A stretch of DNA of 64,000 bases from Brachybacterium timonense. Lineage in GTDB: Bacteria; Actinomycetota; Actinomycetes; Actinomycetales; Dermabacteraceae. A program made the position numbers and the translations under genes. Where the stretch lies: assembly GCF_900258505.1 (NCBI RefSeq), contig NZ_LT984895.1, positions 480,306 to 544,305 of the forward strand, in the 5' to 3' direction. Under the pieces are notes generated by a model. It had not been told where the DNA came from, did no database searches, and saw only the letters and a list, made by a program, of their open reading frames with translations. Of the stretch, positions 1-7,952 are shown piece after piece. Each line of letters begins with the position of its first letter. Position 1 is the stretch's first letter.

Positions 1-129
1 GAGCTCGACGCCGTCGCATACACGCTCAACAACCGCCCCCGGAAAGTCCTCGGCTGGAGAACTCCCGCTGAGGTCTTCGCCGACCAGCTACACTCACTCG
101 ACAACACCGGTGTTGCAACCACCGATTGA
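1..129 (+). pseudogene. IS30-like transposase, C-terminal end (cut by window edge)
   Basis: Frame 1 is open from the first base to a TGA at 127-129 and encodes 42 residues. The segment NNRPRKVLGWRTPAEVF matches the characteristic end of IS30 family DDE transposases, where Asn-Arg-Pro-Arg-Lys precedes a Gly-Trp-x-Thr-Pro motif. The remainder lies outside the window, so it cannot be said whether the element is intact. No inverted repeat could be confirmed because the other end is missing. Typed as a fragment because only the tail is visible. Confidence 0.75.
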
Positions 130-296
130 ATCCGCCCAGTCACCCAGCGCGATGCCGTCCATCACGATCAGGTCACAACGCACAGCACGTACCTCGCCAT
201 CTGCGCTCTCGCCGATCACCACGCTGCCCGGCCTGCACAGTGCGCCCCGTGTTCGCATGCAACGCACCTCGCCGTCCGCGGGTGCGACATGGGATC

Positions 297-1130
297 ATGC
301 AGACCATGAGCATCGTGCGCGCCCTGTCGGTCCTCGCCTCTCAGTCGCCCACGCGACCCCCACGCAGCGTCGCCGCGCGTGACCGCGTCGAGCGACGCCG
401 GCACCGCTCCGTGCCCGTCACCTGGATCGACGCCGACCGTGCACACCGTGGGACGATCGTGCACCTGCACGGCGGCGGGTATATCACCGGCGAGACCCCG
501 CGGCACTGGGCGTGGCTGGAGGAGGTCTGCCGACGCTCCGGCACGGCAGGCGCGATGATCCACTACCGGATGCCGCCGCGCCACCCCCACCCTGCCGCAC
601 TCGATGACACGATTGCCGCCCTCACCTCCATGCTGGACGCGGCTGACCTGCGCAGCGGACGGTGGGTGCTCTCCGGAGACAGCGCCGGTGCGGGCCTGGC
701 TCTCGCCGCTGCGATGACGCTGCAGGAACGCGAGATCGCTGGCCCCGAACTGCTGCTGCTCACCTCGCCGTGGGCGGATCTGTCCACGCAGGAGCGGCTC
801 GGCGATGAGCTGCGCCGCAGCCGAGTGCTGTACATCGACGGATCCGACCCCCTGGACCCGCTCATCTCGCCGGTGCACGGGGATCTCACGGGCCTCGCGC
901 CGATCCACCTCACCAACGGCGCGCAGGATGATCTGGTCGAGGATGGTCGTCGTCTCGCCCGCACGGCGCAGGCTTGTGGCGTGCCGATCACCGTGCACGA
1001 GGAGCCGGAGGCTGGCCACGACTTCCCGTTCCACGGAGGCCCCGCGGCCCAGGCCGCCCAGCGCGAGCAGATTCTCGCTGTCCGCGAGGCGCTCGGACTG
1101 CAGCAGCACGCCGCCCCGGCCGCGCACTGA
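297..1130 (+). CDS. Alpha/beta hydrolase (HSL-type esterase)
   Basis: Predicted cytoplasmic carboxylester hydrolase of the hormone-sensitive-lipase family, 277 residues. The oxyanion-hole motif HGGG is at about residues 58-61 and the nucleophile elbow GDSAG at 128-132. The likely acid is Asp211 (GAQDDL) and the base His241 (EAGHDF), so the triad is complete. ATG 297 and ATG 306 are both possible starts; neither has a strong ribosome binding site, and the frame stays open upstream without similarity. It stands alone between an IS30 tail and a convergent C-S lyase. Substrate unknown. Confidence 0.85.
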   Translation: MQTMSIVRALSVLASQSPTRPPRSVAARDRVERRRHRSVPVTWIDADRAHRGTIVHLHGGGYITGETPRHWAWLEEVCRRSGTAGAMIHYRMPPRHPHPAALDDTIAALTSMLDAADLRSGRWVLSGDSAGAGLALAAAMTLQEREIAGPELLLLTSPWADLSTQERLGDELRRSRVLYIDGSDPLDPLISPVHGDLTGLAPIHLTNGAQDDLVEDGRRLARTAQACGVPITVHEEPEAGHDFPFHGGPAAQAAQREQILAVREALGLQQHAAPAAH

Positions 1131-1155
1131 GGCGAGCCGGGGCGATCAGCGCTGG

Positions 1156-1290
1156 TCACTCGTGGGCGCGTGCGCTCTTGCGCATCCCCCACAGGTAGTA
1201 CGCGGCCAGGATCGCGAGCAGCAGGGAAGCGCAGATCGCAAGGGCCGATGCCTCCCCATACTCACGTTGTTCGAAGGCCAGCGACCGGCC
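1156..1290 (-). pseudogene. Remnant: C-terminus of a sugar-type ABC permease
   Basis: Reading the minus strand to the TGA at 1158-1156 gives FEQREYGEASALAICAS, a hydrophobic helix of about 20 residues, and then a basic tail (GMRKSARAHE). The Q-R-x-Y-G-x-A-S-A pattern before a last helix is typical of the end of MalF/UgpA-type carbohydrate permeases. Upstream the frame runs into the end of the C-S lyase gene without similarity, so the rest is missing. I infer a deletion remnant now sitting behind the lyase gene. The family assignment rests on one helix and its lead-in. Confidence 0.45.
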
Positions 1291-1319
1291 TGCAGTGTGA
1301 GCAGGGCAGCGTCGGCGGG

Positions 1320-2489
1320 TCAGCGTGTGCGCAGCGCCGACGTCACCCGCCCGATGACCTCGCGCAGGATTGGTTGCGGCATCGCGGTCGTCATGCGGAT
1401 GCACCCCTGCCCGACAGCGCCGCACTGGGACCCGTCCGTGACCGCGACTCCCGCCCGCTCCAGAAGGAATGTGGCCGGGTCTTCGGGAGCATCGGCCTCG
1501 CGCAGATCGATCCAGCTCACGTAGGTCGCTTCCGGCCGGGTGACGCGCGCTCCCGGGATCGTCTCCACGACCTGGTCGTGCACCAATGCGGTGTTCTCCT
1601 CGAGGTAGGCCGTCACCTCGGGTAGCCAATCGGACTGATCGCGATAGGCGGCGATCGTCGCGGCCTGACCGATGGTCGAGGTGCGGTGCGCCAGGGGAGG
1701 GGTCATGTTGCGCCACTGTTCGCGATCGCGGTCATTGGTCGTGACAGCCTGGGCGCACTTGAGGCCGGGGATGTTCCACCCCTTGGAGGTGGAGATCGCT
1801 GTGATGCTGTGCTCGGCGGCCTGCTCGGACACACTCGCGTAGGGAATGTGGCGGTGCCCGGCGTGGACGAGAGGCGCCCAGATCTCGTCGGCGAACACTC
1901 GAACGCCGGTGTCGGTCATGACCTGGGCGAAGGCCTCGAGCTCGGCGCGCGTGTGCGCGCGGCCCGTCGGGTTGTGCGGATTGCACAGCACGACGAGCTC
2001 GGCTCCACTCGAACGGATCGCTGCGGCGAGAGCATCGAGATCCCAGGTGTGGCGCCCGGCCTCGTCCAGGACCATCGGCACCTCGACGACGCGTCGTCCC
2101 GCGGTTGCCGCAGCATTGAAGAAGTTCATGTACGACGGGGTCGGGATGACCACAGGTGACCCGGCGGAGGTCTGAGCCATCGCCTGCTCGAAGACGGTGA
2201 TGACATCGGGCACGGGGTGAACATCGCTCGGCTCGACCCGCCACTCATGCGCCCGAAGGAGGCGTTCGGCAGTGGCGTCCTGAACCTCACGGATCAGCGG
2301 GTCTGGGGTGTACCCGAAGCACCCCTTCTCGACCGCCGCGACCAGGGCCGCCTGGACCGCGGGGGATGTGCCGAAGTCCATCTCGGCCACGAACGCCCCG
2401 ATGGTGGGGGCGGGCAGCGACCATTTCATGGCTCCGGTGGCCCGGAGGTCCTCAGCGGTGAGGTTGTCGAAGGTCGCGCGGAAGCTCAT
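1320..2489 (-). CDS. MalY/PatB-type aminotransferase or cystathionine beta-lyase
   Basis: A 389-residue fold-type I PLP enzyme of the MalY/PatB branch, which cleaves C-S bonds of cystathionine or cysteine conjugates to thiol, pyruvate and ammonia. Visible features are the N-terminal MKWSLP and AEMDFG segments, the PLP-binding NPHNPTG (170-176), Asp201 in ADEIW, and the Schiff-base lysine at about 236 in STSKGWNIPG. Length is normal for the family. ATG 2489 has AAGGGA upstream. The gene appears monocistronic. A role in methionine or thiol metabolism is inferred; the real substrate cannot be read from sequence. Confidence 0.85.
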   Translation of the reverse strand: MSFRATFDNLTAEDLRATGAMKWSLPAPTIGAFVAEMDFGTSPAVQAALVAAVEKGCFGYTPDPLIREVQDATAERLLRAHEWRVEPSDVHPVPDVITVFEQAMAQTSAGSPVVIPTPSYMNFFNAAATAGRRVVEVPMVLDEAGRHTWDLDALAAAIRSSGAELVVLCNPHNPTGRAHTRAELEAFAQVMTDTGVRVFADEIWAPLVHAGHRHIPYASVSEQAAEHSITAISTSKGWNIPGLKCAQAVTTNDRDREQWRNMTPPLAHRTSTIGQAATIAAYRDQSDWLPEVTAYLEENTALVHDQVVETIPGARVTRPEATYVSWIDLREADAPEDPATFLLERAGVAVTDGSQCGAVGQGCIRMTTAMPQPILREVIGRVTSALRTR

Positions 2490-2826
2490 CAGTGGGGTTC
2501 CCTTGGTGGTTTGCGTTCAGCAGTGGTGTTCTGGTGGCTATCTTCGCAGAGGTCGTATTCGCTGTCCGCATCGATGTAGTTATGCGCAACAAAGCGTCAT
2601 CTTATGGGATCTGACCTGCATGGATAAGCAGGTATTTGGGATGTGGTCCCACTGTGTGAGAATTGTTGTGAGACGATTGCCAGCCCCGCCCCAGCCAGCG
2701 ATGGTGTGTGAAATGTCAAGTACGTCATAGCGGGGTTCGGCCGAGAGCAGGAGGCAGTGGTGCCACGCCAGATCCATGACATCAGTGATCCACCCAGGGT
2801 TTTCGCGGTGATCGGCGGCGGGCATC
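2490..2826. other. Intergenic region, AT-richer than its surroundings
   Basis: Between the divergent C-S lyase gene and the FAD-protein remnant. Bases 2560-2740 are visibly richer in A/T than the flanks and should hold the lyase promoter, but no convincing -35/-10 pair was found. A minus-strand open frame of 81 codons (2580-2825) has no recognisable domain and atypical composition, so it was not called. Confidence 0.4.
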
Positions 2827-3144
2827 GTGCAGCCGATCGGGGCGCGTATGCAGGTTGGCCGCGACGGCGCGGTCGTCTCAGGGGCGCTCGAGGTCGGGCC
2901 GCCGCCGTACCGGGTCGTGAACGCGCACGGAAGCGCCCAGCGCGGCCTCCTCGCCGTCGGCGTCCCGCTCGAATCGATCCTCTGGGGAACTCAGTTACAG
3001 CCTCTGGCCTGCACGAACTCACGCATGCTGCGGGAAACAGACGCTGTTGCGCGAGAGGCGCTCGTGCCGGGCATCGACCAGCGCGCGGAACATCCCGGCA
3101 GTCCTGAATCCCCAATGCTTCCGGACGGTAAGATCGCGGGATGA
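2827..3144 (+). pseudogene. Remnant: C-terminus of an FAD/NAD(P)-binding protein
   Basis: The frame encodes 105 residues containing PPYRVVNAHG, then GVPLESILWGTQ, then MLRETDAVAREAL. This order matches the end of a large actinobacterial FAD/NAD(P)-binding family (usually 550-650 residues), where the same block reads roughly PxPYRVVDxxG...GVPTEGVHW...LRxTDAVARAxL. The N-terminal nucleotide-binding part is absent. About 30 bases upstream, in another frame, a short FAVIGGG stretch may be further debris. The stop at 3142-3144 overlaps the ATG of the next gene, so the fragment may still be translated and coupled to it. Confidence 0.5.
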
Positions 3145-3746
3145 CCACTGAGCAGACGGCCGCTGCGCACGCGGGAGAGGCCCGTCATGTCCTGTGGGAC
3201 GGCGAGGACCCAGCCGTGCACCGGCTCCGCGCCGTGCTCGCCCCCTTTCTGCCGAACGGCACCGTGCGGGTGGTCCTTCAACAGCTCCGGCTGCATGAAC
3301 ACGGCCGCCTCGACGCCATCCATGAGCTGATCGACGTCATCGTGGACGTCGAAGGAAACCTCGTGGTGATGGCACTGGGCGAGACAGTCCGCGGCGATGC
3401 CGCGGCCGCCGCCCGCCTGGATGTTGAGCTCGCCGCCGTGCGCGCCACCCTGGACGCGCACGGCCTCGTGGGCCGTGATTCGCTCGAGATCGTGCTGGAC
3501 GCCGACGGCTCCGAACAGGTGCTGCTCGCCTTCGGGCTCGAGCTCGCTGCGCACGACCTTCACGAGCGGCCCGAGGCCCTCCACGGCGGAGAGCATCACG
3601 TCGCCCAGCACTCCGCTGAGCTGGATGACCTGCGTGATCGTCTCGACGCGCAGCAGCGGCGCCGCACCCCGTGGTGGCGACGGCTGCGTCGGGCGATCAG
3701 TGACCGGATCCCGCACAGCCCCCGTATCCTCAGGCGATCTCCCTGA
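3141..3746 (+). CDS. Hypothetical protein, 201 aa
   Basis: No family recognised. The protein is soluble, acidic and Ala/Leu/His-rich in the middle (an alpha/beta core at about 40-150 including VIVDVEGNLVVMALGE). It ends in a strongly basic segment from about residue 170 (RRRTPWWRRLRRAISDR), which might bind membrane or nucleic acid. ATG 3141 overlaps the stop of the preceding FAD-protein remnant by four bases, suggesting the pair was once an operon. Its 3' end overlaps the end of the convergent phosphodiesterase gene by 17 bp. G/C-rich third positions support coding. Confidence 0.6.
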   Translation: MTTEQTAAAHAGEARHVLWDGEDPAVHRLRAVLAPFLPNGTVRVVLQQLRLHEHGRLDAIHELIDVIVDVEGNLVVMALGETVRGDAAAAARLDVELAAVRATLDAHGLVGRDSLEIVLDADGSEQVLLAFGLELAAHDLHERPEALHGGEHHVAQHSAELDDLRDRLDAQQRRRTPWWRRLRRAISDRIPHSPRILRRSP

Positions 3747-4995
3747 GCCTGGCCTCCCGCATGCCGGTTGCGGTCGCCTCCTCCAGGCGCAGCCCCATCG
3801 CGGAGGCCAGTGTCACGCCGAGGTCCGCCCACGAACCTGTGGCGGATGACCGTGGCAGCCCTGGTCCACTGGCCAGTGCGTCGATCGCCGCCGTCGGATC
3901 GGTGACCGCACGCGGACCCGCGTAGTACGGGTCATCGCCCGGCACCAGTGGCCGATGCGTCGCCGATTCCCCGAACAGGATGCCCGCAGGCCCCTCGATC
4001 ACAGCGATCACATCCGTGGCGTCGGTAGCTCCGACGCCGTCCTCCACGGGCCGCACCCGCAGATCGGTCTCGCGTGCGAGCTCTTCCAGCACATCCATCG
4101 CTACGGCGCGCAGAGCTGATCCCTCATCCCGTCGCACGTGGAGGGCGCCGTGCGGACCATCGGGCCAGACAACAGCGCGGAAATCCGCCAGCTGTGGCCC
4201 GTCGGTGCGCAGCAGCCCGTGAGCGGCGAGGGCTGTGTTCGGGTGCACCAGCAGCGTCGTCGGCACGAGCGGCCTGTCGTGCACCAGAAGAATCCGGTCG
4301 CCGCTGCGCGCGTCGAAAGCCTCGAGCACGGCGAGGATCTGCTCGGTGACCTCGTCGAACGTACGGCGTGCCTGCAGTGAACCGATGCCGTGGGTGCGGC
4401 GAGCCGTTCCCAACCCGGTCAGGCGCACCGCGAGCAGATCTACCGACGCCGTATCGAGCTCCCGCACGATCTCGGTGACCAGTGCATCCGGAGGCACATG
4501 GGACAGCTGCACACCTGCTTCGCGGCGGGCCCGCAGATGCTCGCGCACCATCCGCTCCGAACTGGTGCGTTCGGCCATCGCCCAGCGGTCCCGGTAGTTG
4601 CGCAGGTCCTCCACGAGGGGCAAGCACAGGTCGATGTCGGCCCCGGCGGTCGCGGGCCACTGGAGGGCGGCCGTCACCATGCCGGCCTGGGCGGCGGCGT
4701 CGAACAGCGTCGGGGCGCGCAGGGAGCTCGCGTACCACGTCGACCCCGTGGACAGAGACTCCGGAGCGAACGGCCGCTCGGTGGTGACACCGTGCCGGGC
4801 CACCGTCGTGCCGGTCATGAGGGCAGTGAGAGCCGGAGCGGTCTGCGACGGTCCGCGTGGCTCGATACGCAGCGTCACCGCGGCTCGAAGCAGTGTCGCG
4901 AGATGCCCGTCGGCCTGAGCGGCGGCGTGCAGGGCATCGCTGTCGGACGGGCCGAAGCCGTCGACGGCGATCAGCAGGGTGCGTGCGCCCTTCAC
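3730..4995 (-). CDS. Type I phosphodiesterase / alkaline phosphatase-superfamily protein
   Basis: 421 residues when started at GTG 4995, which follows a strong purine-rich site (GGAGGGAGG). An in-frame ATG at 5052 would add 19 residues but would run through an inverted repeat that looks like an operator. The N-terminus TLLIAVDGFG provides the metal-binding Asp of the nucleotide pyrophosphatase/phosphodiesterase family, and the TALMTGTTVARHGV block matches the family's TG-x-x-x-x-x-HG motif. No signal peptide is evident, so it is probably cytoplasmic. Later metal ligands are less clear than in characterised members, so activity is uncertain. Confidence 0.7.
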   Translation of the reverse strand: MKGARTLLIAVDGFGPSDSDALHAAAQADGHLATLLRAAVTLRIEPRGPSQTAPALTALMTGTTVARHGVTTERPFAPESLSTGSTWYASSLRAPTLFDAAAQAGMVTAALQWPATAGADIDLCLPLVEDLRNYRDRWAMAERTSSERMVREHLRARREAGVQLSHVPPDALVTEIVRELDTASVDLLAVRLTGLGTARRTHGIGSLQARRTFDEVTEQILAVLEAFDARSGDRILLVHDRPLVPTTLLVHPNTALAAHGLLRTDGPQLADFRAVVWPDGPHGALHVRRDEGSALRAVAMDVLEELARETDLRVRPVEDGVGATDATDVIAVIEGPAGILFGESATHRPLVPGDDPYYAGPRAVTDPTAAIDALASGPGLPRSSATGSWADLGVTLASAMGLRLEEATATGMREARLREIA

Positions 4996-5015
4996 GTCCC
5001 TCCCTCCGCTGCAGG

Positions 5016-5049
5016 ACATGTCACGTCGCGTCGGTGTGACGTGACGGGA
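5016..5049. promoter_or_regulatory. Inverted repeat upstream of the phosphodiesterase gene (candidate operator)
   Basis: GTCACGTC at 5020-5027 and GACGTGAC at 5038-5045 are perfect inverted copies with a 10-base spacer. Further imperfect symmetry (GACATG / ACATG) lies outside them. The centre is about 40 bp upstream of the preferred GTG start at 4995. An 8-10-8 spacing fits a dimeric regulator binding site, but no regulator is assigned. Confidence 0.4.
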
Positions 5050-5140
5050 CATGACGGTAGGTGCCGCGGATGGACGCCTCGCCAGGGGGCGGTGAGCACG
5101 GGGTCACGTGTGGGTGAACACCCCGTGAGCACCGGTGCGC

Positions 5141-6001
5141 TCAGCAGTCCTCGACGAAAGCCTGCGGGTCGGCGTCAAAGGATGACGCCCATGGATCCAG
5201 GATCTGCTCACGGGGCACGCGAGGGGAACGCAGATAGGTCGTCATGACGTGGTCCCGCACGCGCTGATGGCTTTCGCTCTGTTCGAGGGCGGGCATGGCG
5301 CGTCCGTCGTCGGACGTGGTCGCGCACATGTCCAGGCCCAAGGCCAGCACCCGCAGTCGACCCGCACCGAGCACGCCTGATTCCTCGACAGTGATGTCGG
5401 CGGCGAACCGCAGCCCGGTCGCGGCCACGGCATTGCTCGTCGGATTGAGCACCGTCCACGCCACAGTGCCGCCCACGAACAGCTTCGGCTCTACGCCTTC
5501 CTGCCCCAGGAACCAGTCGGCGGCCACGAGCGGCGCCCCCACGTGCACGAGCCCGGAATGCAGTGCCGACGTGTGGAAATAAGCCATGCCCTCCGTGAAC
5601 GCCTTGTCCAGATCCGAGCTCCAGTCGGAGGGCACCAGCTCGAGCAGGGTCTCGCGCCACTGATCCACCGAGAGGTCGGCGTGTTCATGGGTCTTCAGAT
5701 AGCTGGCGTCGAAGAACGCGGCGAGACTCCGCTTGGCGGTGTCAACGTCCTCGTCGGTCACCCCGGCGTCGTTCCACACGGTCTGGTTGCGTTCGTCGTG
5801 CAAGGGCGCCGACAGCAGCGCCTGCAGATCATGGCCGTCGTAGAGGTCCGCGGGCAGAGAGCCAAGCGGGTCGCGCGGAACATCCGGATTCGTCGACGGC
5901 CCACAGGAGACGAGGGCCGGAGCCAGAAGAGCCAGGGCCGGGAAGGCGCTGCTGAGGACCATCCGCCGCGCCGGTGAGCGCGGCGGGGGAGGTGTGCTCA
6001 T
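5141..6001 (-). CDS. Putative lipoprotein, unknown function
   Basis: A 286-residue exported protein. It starts with a basic n-region (ARRM), a hydrophobic stretch at about 15-30 and a lipobox LVSC with Cys33, so lipidation is expected. The mature part is soluble and acidic, with two hydrophobic beta-rich patches (LVHVGAPLVAADWFLG, FVGGTVAWTVLNPTSN). No domain was recognised. Its ATG overlaps the stop of the small membrane-protein gene upstream (5998-6001), so the two are translated from one message and may form a complex at the membrane. Confidence 0.6.
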   Translation of the reverse strand: MSTPPPPRSPARRMVLSSAFPALALLAPALVSCGPSTNPDVPRDPLGSLPADLYDGHDLQALLSAPLHDERNQTVWNDAGVTDEDVDTAKRSLAAFFDASYLKTHEHADLSVDQWRETLLELVPSDWSSDLDKAFTEGMAYFHTSALHSGLVHVGAPLVAADWFLGQEGVEPKLFVGGTVAWTVLNPTSNAVAATGLRFAADITVEESGVLGAGRLRVLALGLDMCATTSDDGRAMPALEQSESHQRVRDHVMTTYLRSPRVPREQILDPWASSFDADPQAFVEDC

Positions 6002-6264
6002 CGCAGCTCGGGCTCCGACGCGTCGGCGCGGCCCGCGTCGGCGTCCTGACGCCGGCCGACGGTGCGAGCGGCGGCCCGGTCGCGCTCGGCGGCCTTCTTC
6101 ACCAGATCGGTGGTGTCATGCTCCGGCTCCTCGGGCTGAAGCACCATCCACACGGCGAAGCCGATGGTGAGCACCACGGTTCCGATGAGCAAGATGCCCA
6201 TCAGCGGCCAGGAGAAACGCACAGGATCCCAGAAGCCGCCGACGCTGGCTGCCCACACGCTCAT
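5998..6264 (-). CDS. Small membrane protein
   Basis: 88 residues from ATG 6264; an alternative ATG at 6306 would add 14 residues without hydrophobic character. One clear membrane helix (about 20-42, GILLIGTVVLTIGFAVWMV) is followed by a charged cytoplasmic tail rich in Arg/Asp/Glu. No family was recognised. It is the first gene of a two-gene unit with the lipoprotein and lies divergent to the Ser/Thr kinase, with about 130 bp between. Confidence 0.55.
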   Translation of the reverse strand: MSVWAASVGGFWDPVRFSWPLMGILLIGTVVLTIGFAVWMVLQPEEPEHDTTDLVKKAAERDRAAARTVGRRQDADAGRADASEPELR

Positions 6265-6393
6265 GCCCCTCCCTGCCTGTTCTCTTGGTGCCCCGTATCC
6301 CTGCACTCGTGCCGGTGCGCGCCGTCGGGCGCACAGCGGTCACCCTGTGAGGATACTCCGGCCCGCTGTCCTGAACGCTATGCTGAGGAAACT

Positions 6394-7872
6394 ATGGCCG
6401 ATGTGATCGTGGGGCGGTTCGCGCTCATCGACCTGATCGCCAAGGGGGGATCAGGCGCAGTCTGGCGTGCCTGGGACCAGAAGACCGAAGAGGTCTGCGC
6501 TGCGAAAGTGCTGCGTCAACGTGACTCAGCGGACCTCATGCGCTTCGTGCGGGAGAAGGGCGTCAGCTTCGACCACCCGCACCTGCTGACGCCATACGGC
6601 TGGGGCGCAGAGGACGAACACGTCGTGATCGCCATGCCGCTGGTCTCCGGCGGCACCCTCGAGTCGATCGTGCGCAAACGCGGGAAGCTCTCAGAGCCGG
6701 CGACCGTCGTGATCCTCGACCAGCTGCTGGACGGCCTCGCGCATGTGCACGCTGCCGGCTGGATCCACCGTGACGTCAAGCCCGCCAACATCATGTTCGA
6801 GCCGCGTGGCCGATCCCGGCCCGTTTCACGTCTGGCGGACTTTGGTATCGCCGTGCATGAGTCCGACGTGCGGTTCACGCATGTGGGCATGGTCAACGGC
6901 ACCCCCGGCTATATGGCGCCCGAGCTGTTCTCCATGGCGGAGCCCGCTCCGTCGCACGACGTGTACGCCGCGGGTGTGGTGGCGCTCGTGGCGCTGAACG
7001 GCCCGATCAAACTGCATGACGGTGCGTTCCGGCCCGACGAGCTCACGCAGTATCTGCGCGGGGTCTCCCCGAAGCTGGGAGCTGTGATCCGTCGGATGCT
7101 CGCCGCCCAGCCTGATCAGCGGTACCAGGATGCGAACGCCGTGCGGCGGGACCTGCCGAAGGTGCCGCCGGGTCTGCCCCTGACGCACGCCGACGGTGCA
7201 CCGCTGGATCTGGTCGACACACTGCCGCCGTTGCCCGAGAACGCGCCCGGTGCCCGCCGTCCCGAGCGGCCGGCCCCGCGTCCCTCCGGGCCATCGATGG
7301 AGGCGATCCGGTCCGGTCGCGTTGAGCAGGGCTTCTCCGCCTCCTCCGCGTCTCCGCAGACCGGTCCACGGTGGACACCGGGGACGCCAGGCGGACCGCA
7401 GGGCCCCGGCGGCCCCGGCTACGGCCCATCACGAGGACAGCAGGGGCCGGGCCCGTCGGGCGCGATGAACCGACCAGGACCCCAGGGCGCCCTCGGGCAC
7501 AGTGGCTCCGGAGCGCCGCCCCGCCCCGGGACGCCGACGGGAGCGCGCAGCGGCCCCACCGATCCGCGCACCTCGACCACATCCTTGACCGGCCTCACCG
7601 GGCTGACTGGGGCGAACCTCGCGCGCAACCGCGGAGCGCTCATTGCGATCGGCGTGGGTGTGGCTGCGGCTGTGGTGCTCGGCGCAATCGTCGCCGTGAT
7701 CCTGCTGGTGATGTTCCCGACGGGCCAGAACAATGCCCGAGGCGAGGAGGCCTACGGCGTCGTGCAGGCCGGGCAGAGCTGCGGTGAGGACGATCTGGGC
7801 ATCATCGGCGTCACCGAGGAGGGGGAGTACCTCTCCTGCCGCCTCAGCGAGGACGGCCCCGCCTTCGACTGA
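6394..7872 (+). CDS. Serine/threonine protein kinase, membrane anchored, no PASTA
   Basis: 492 residues. The Hanks-type kinase domain occupies about 1-265: glycine loop AKGGSGAV, ATP lysine in CAAKVL, catalytic loop HRDVKPAN, DFG, and the activation segment ending GTPGYMAPE. Next comes a long Pro/Gly/Ser-rich linker (about 290-400), a single membrane helix near 417-443 and a short extracellular tail of about 50 residues with two or more Cys. PknB-like PASTA repeats are absent. ATG 6394 has GAGGA five bases upstream, and a TATGCT -10 lies at 6379-6384. PP2C-like protein at 15113 is a possible but unproven partner phosphatase. Confidence 0.9.
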   Translation: MADVIVGRFALIDLIAKGGSGAVWRAWDQKTEEVCAAKVLRQRDSADLMRFVREKGVSFDHPHLLTPYGWGAEDEHVVIAMPLVSGGTLESIVRKRGKLSEPATVVILDQLLDGLAHVHAAGWIHRDVKPANIMFEPRGRSRPVSRLADFGIAVHESDVRFTHVGMVNGTPGYMAPELFSMAEPAPSHDVYAAGVVALVALNGPIKLHDGAFRPDELTQYLRGVSPKLGAVIRRMLAAQPDQRYQDANAVRRDLPKVPPGLPLTHADGAPLDLVDTLPPLPENAPGARRPERPAPRPSGPSMEAIRSGRVEQGFSASSASPQTGPRWTPGTPGGPQGPGGPGYGPSRGQQGPGPSGAMNRPGPQGALGHSGSGAPPRPGTPTGARSGPTDPRTSTTSLTGLTGLTGANLARNRGALIAIGVGVAAAVVLGAIVAVILLVMFPTGQNNARGEEAYGVVQAGQSCGEDDLGIIGVTEEGEYLSCRLSEDGPAFD

Positions 7873-7874
7873 CG

Positions 7875-7903
7875 CCGCGGGGCCCGCTGGCACCTTCCCG
7901 CGG
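7875..7903. terminator. Hairpin between convergent kinase and serine hydrolase genes
   Basis: CCGCGGG at 7875-7881 pairs with CCCGCGG at 7897-7903. There is no T-run, but the position just after the kinase stop and before the convergent gene end suits a bidirectional terminator. Confidence 0.4.
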
Positions 7904-7952
7904 GGCCGATGACGCCGTCCTCGGGCCCGATCACACGGCCCCGGAACCCGTC

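Noticed and set aside
2580-2825. An 81-codon minus-strand ORF in the AT-richer intergenic region
   Set aside because: Composition unlike the neighbours, no ribosome binding site and no recognisable domain; it overlaps the start of the FAD-protein remnant on the other strand.
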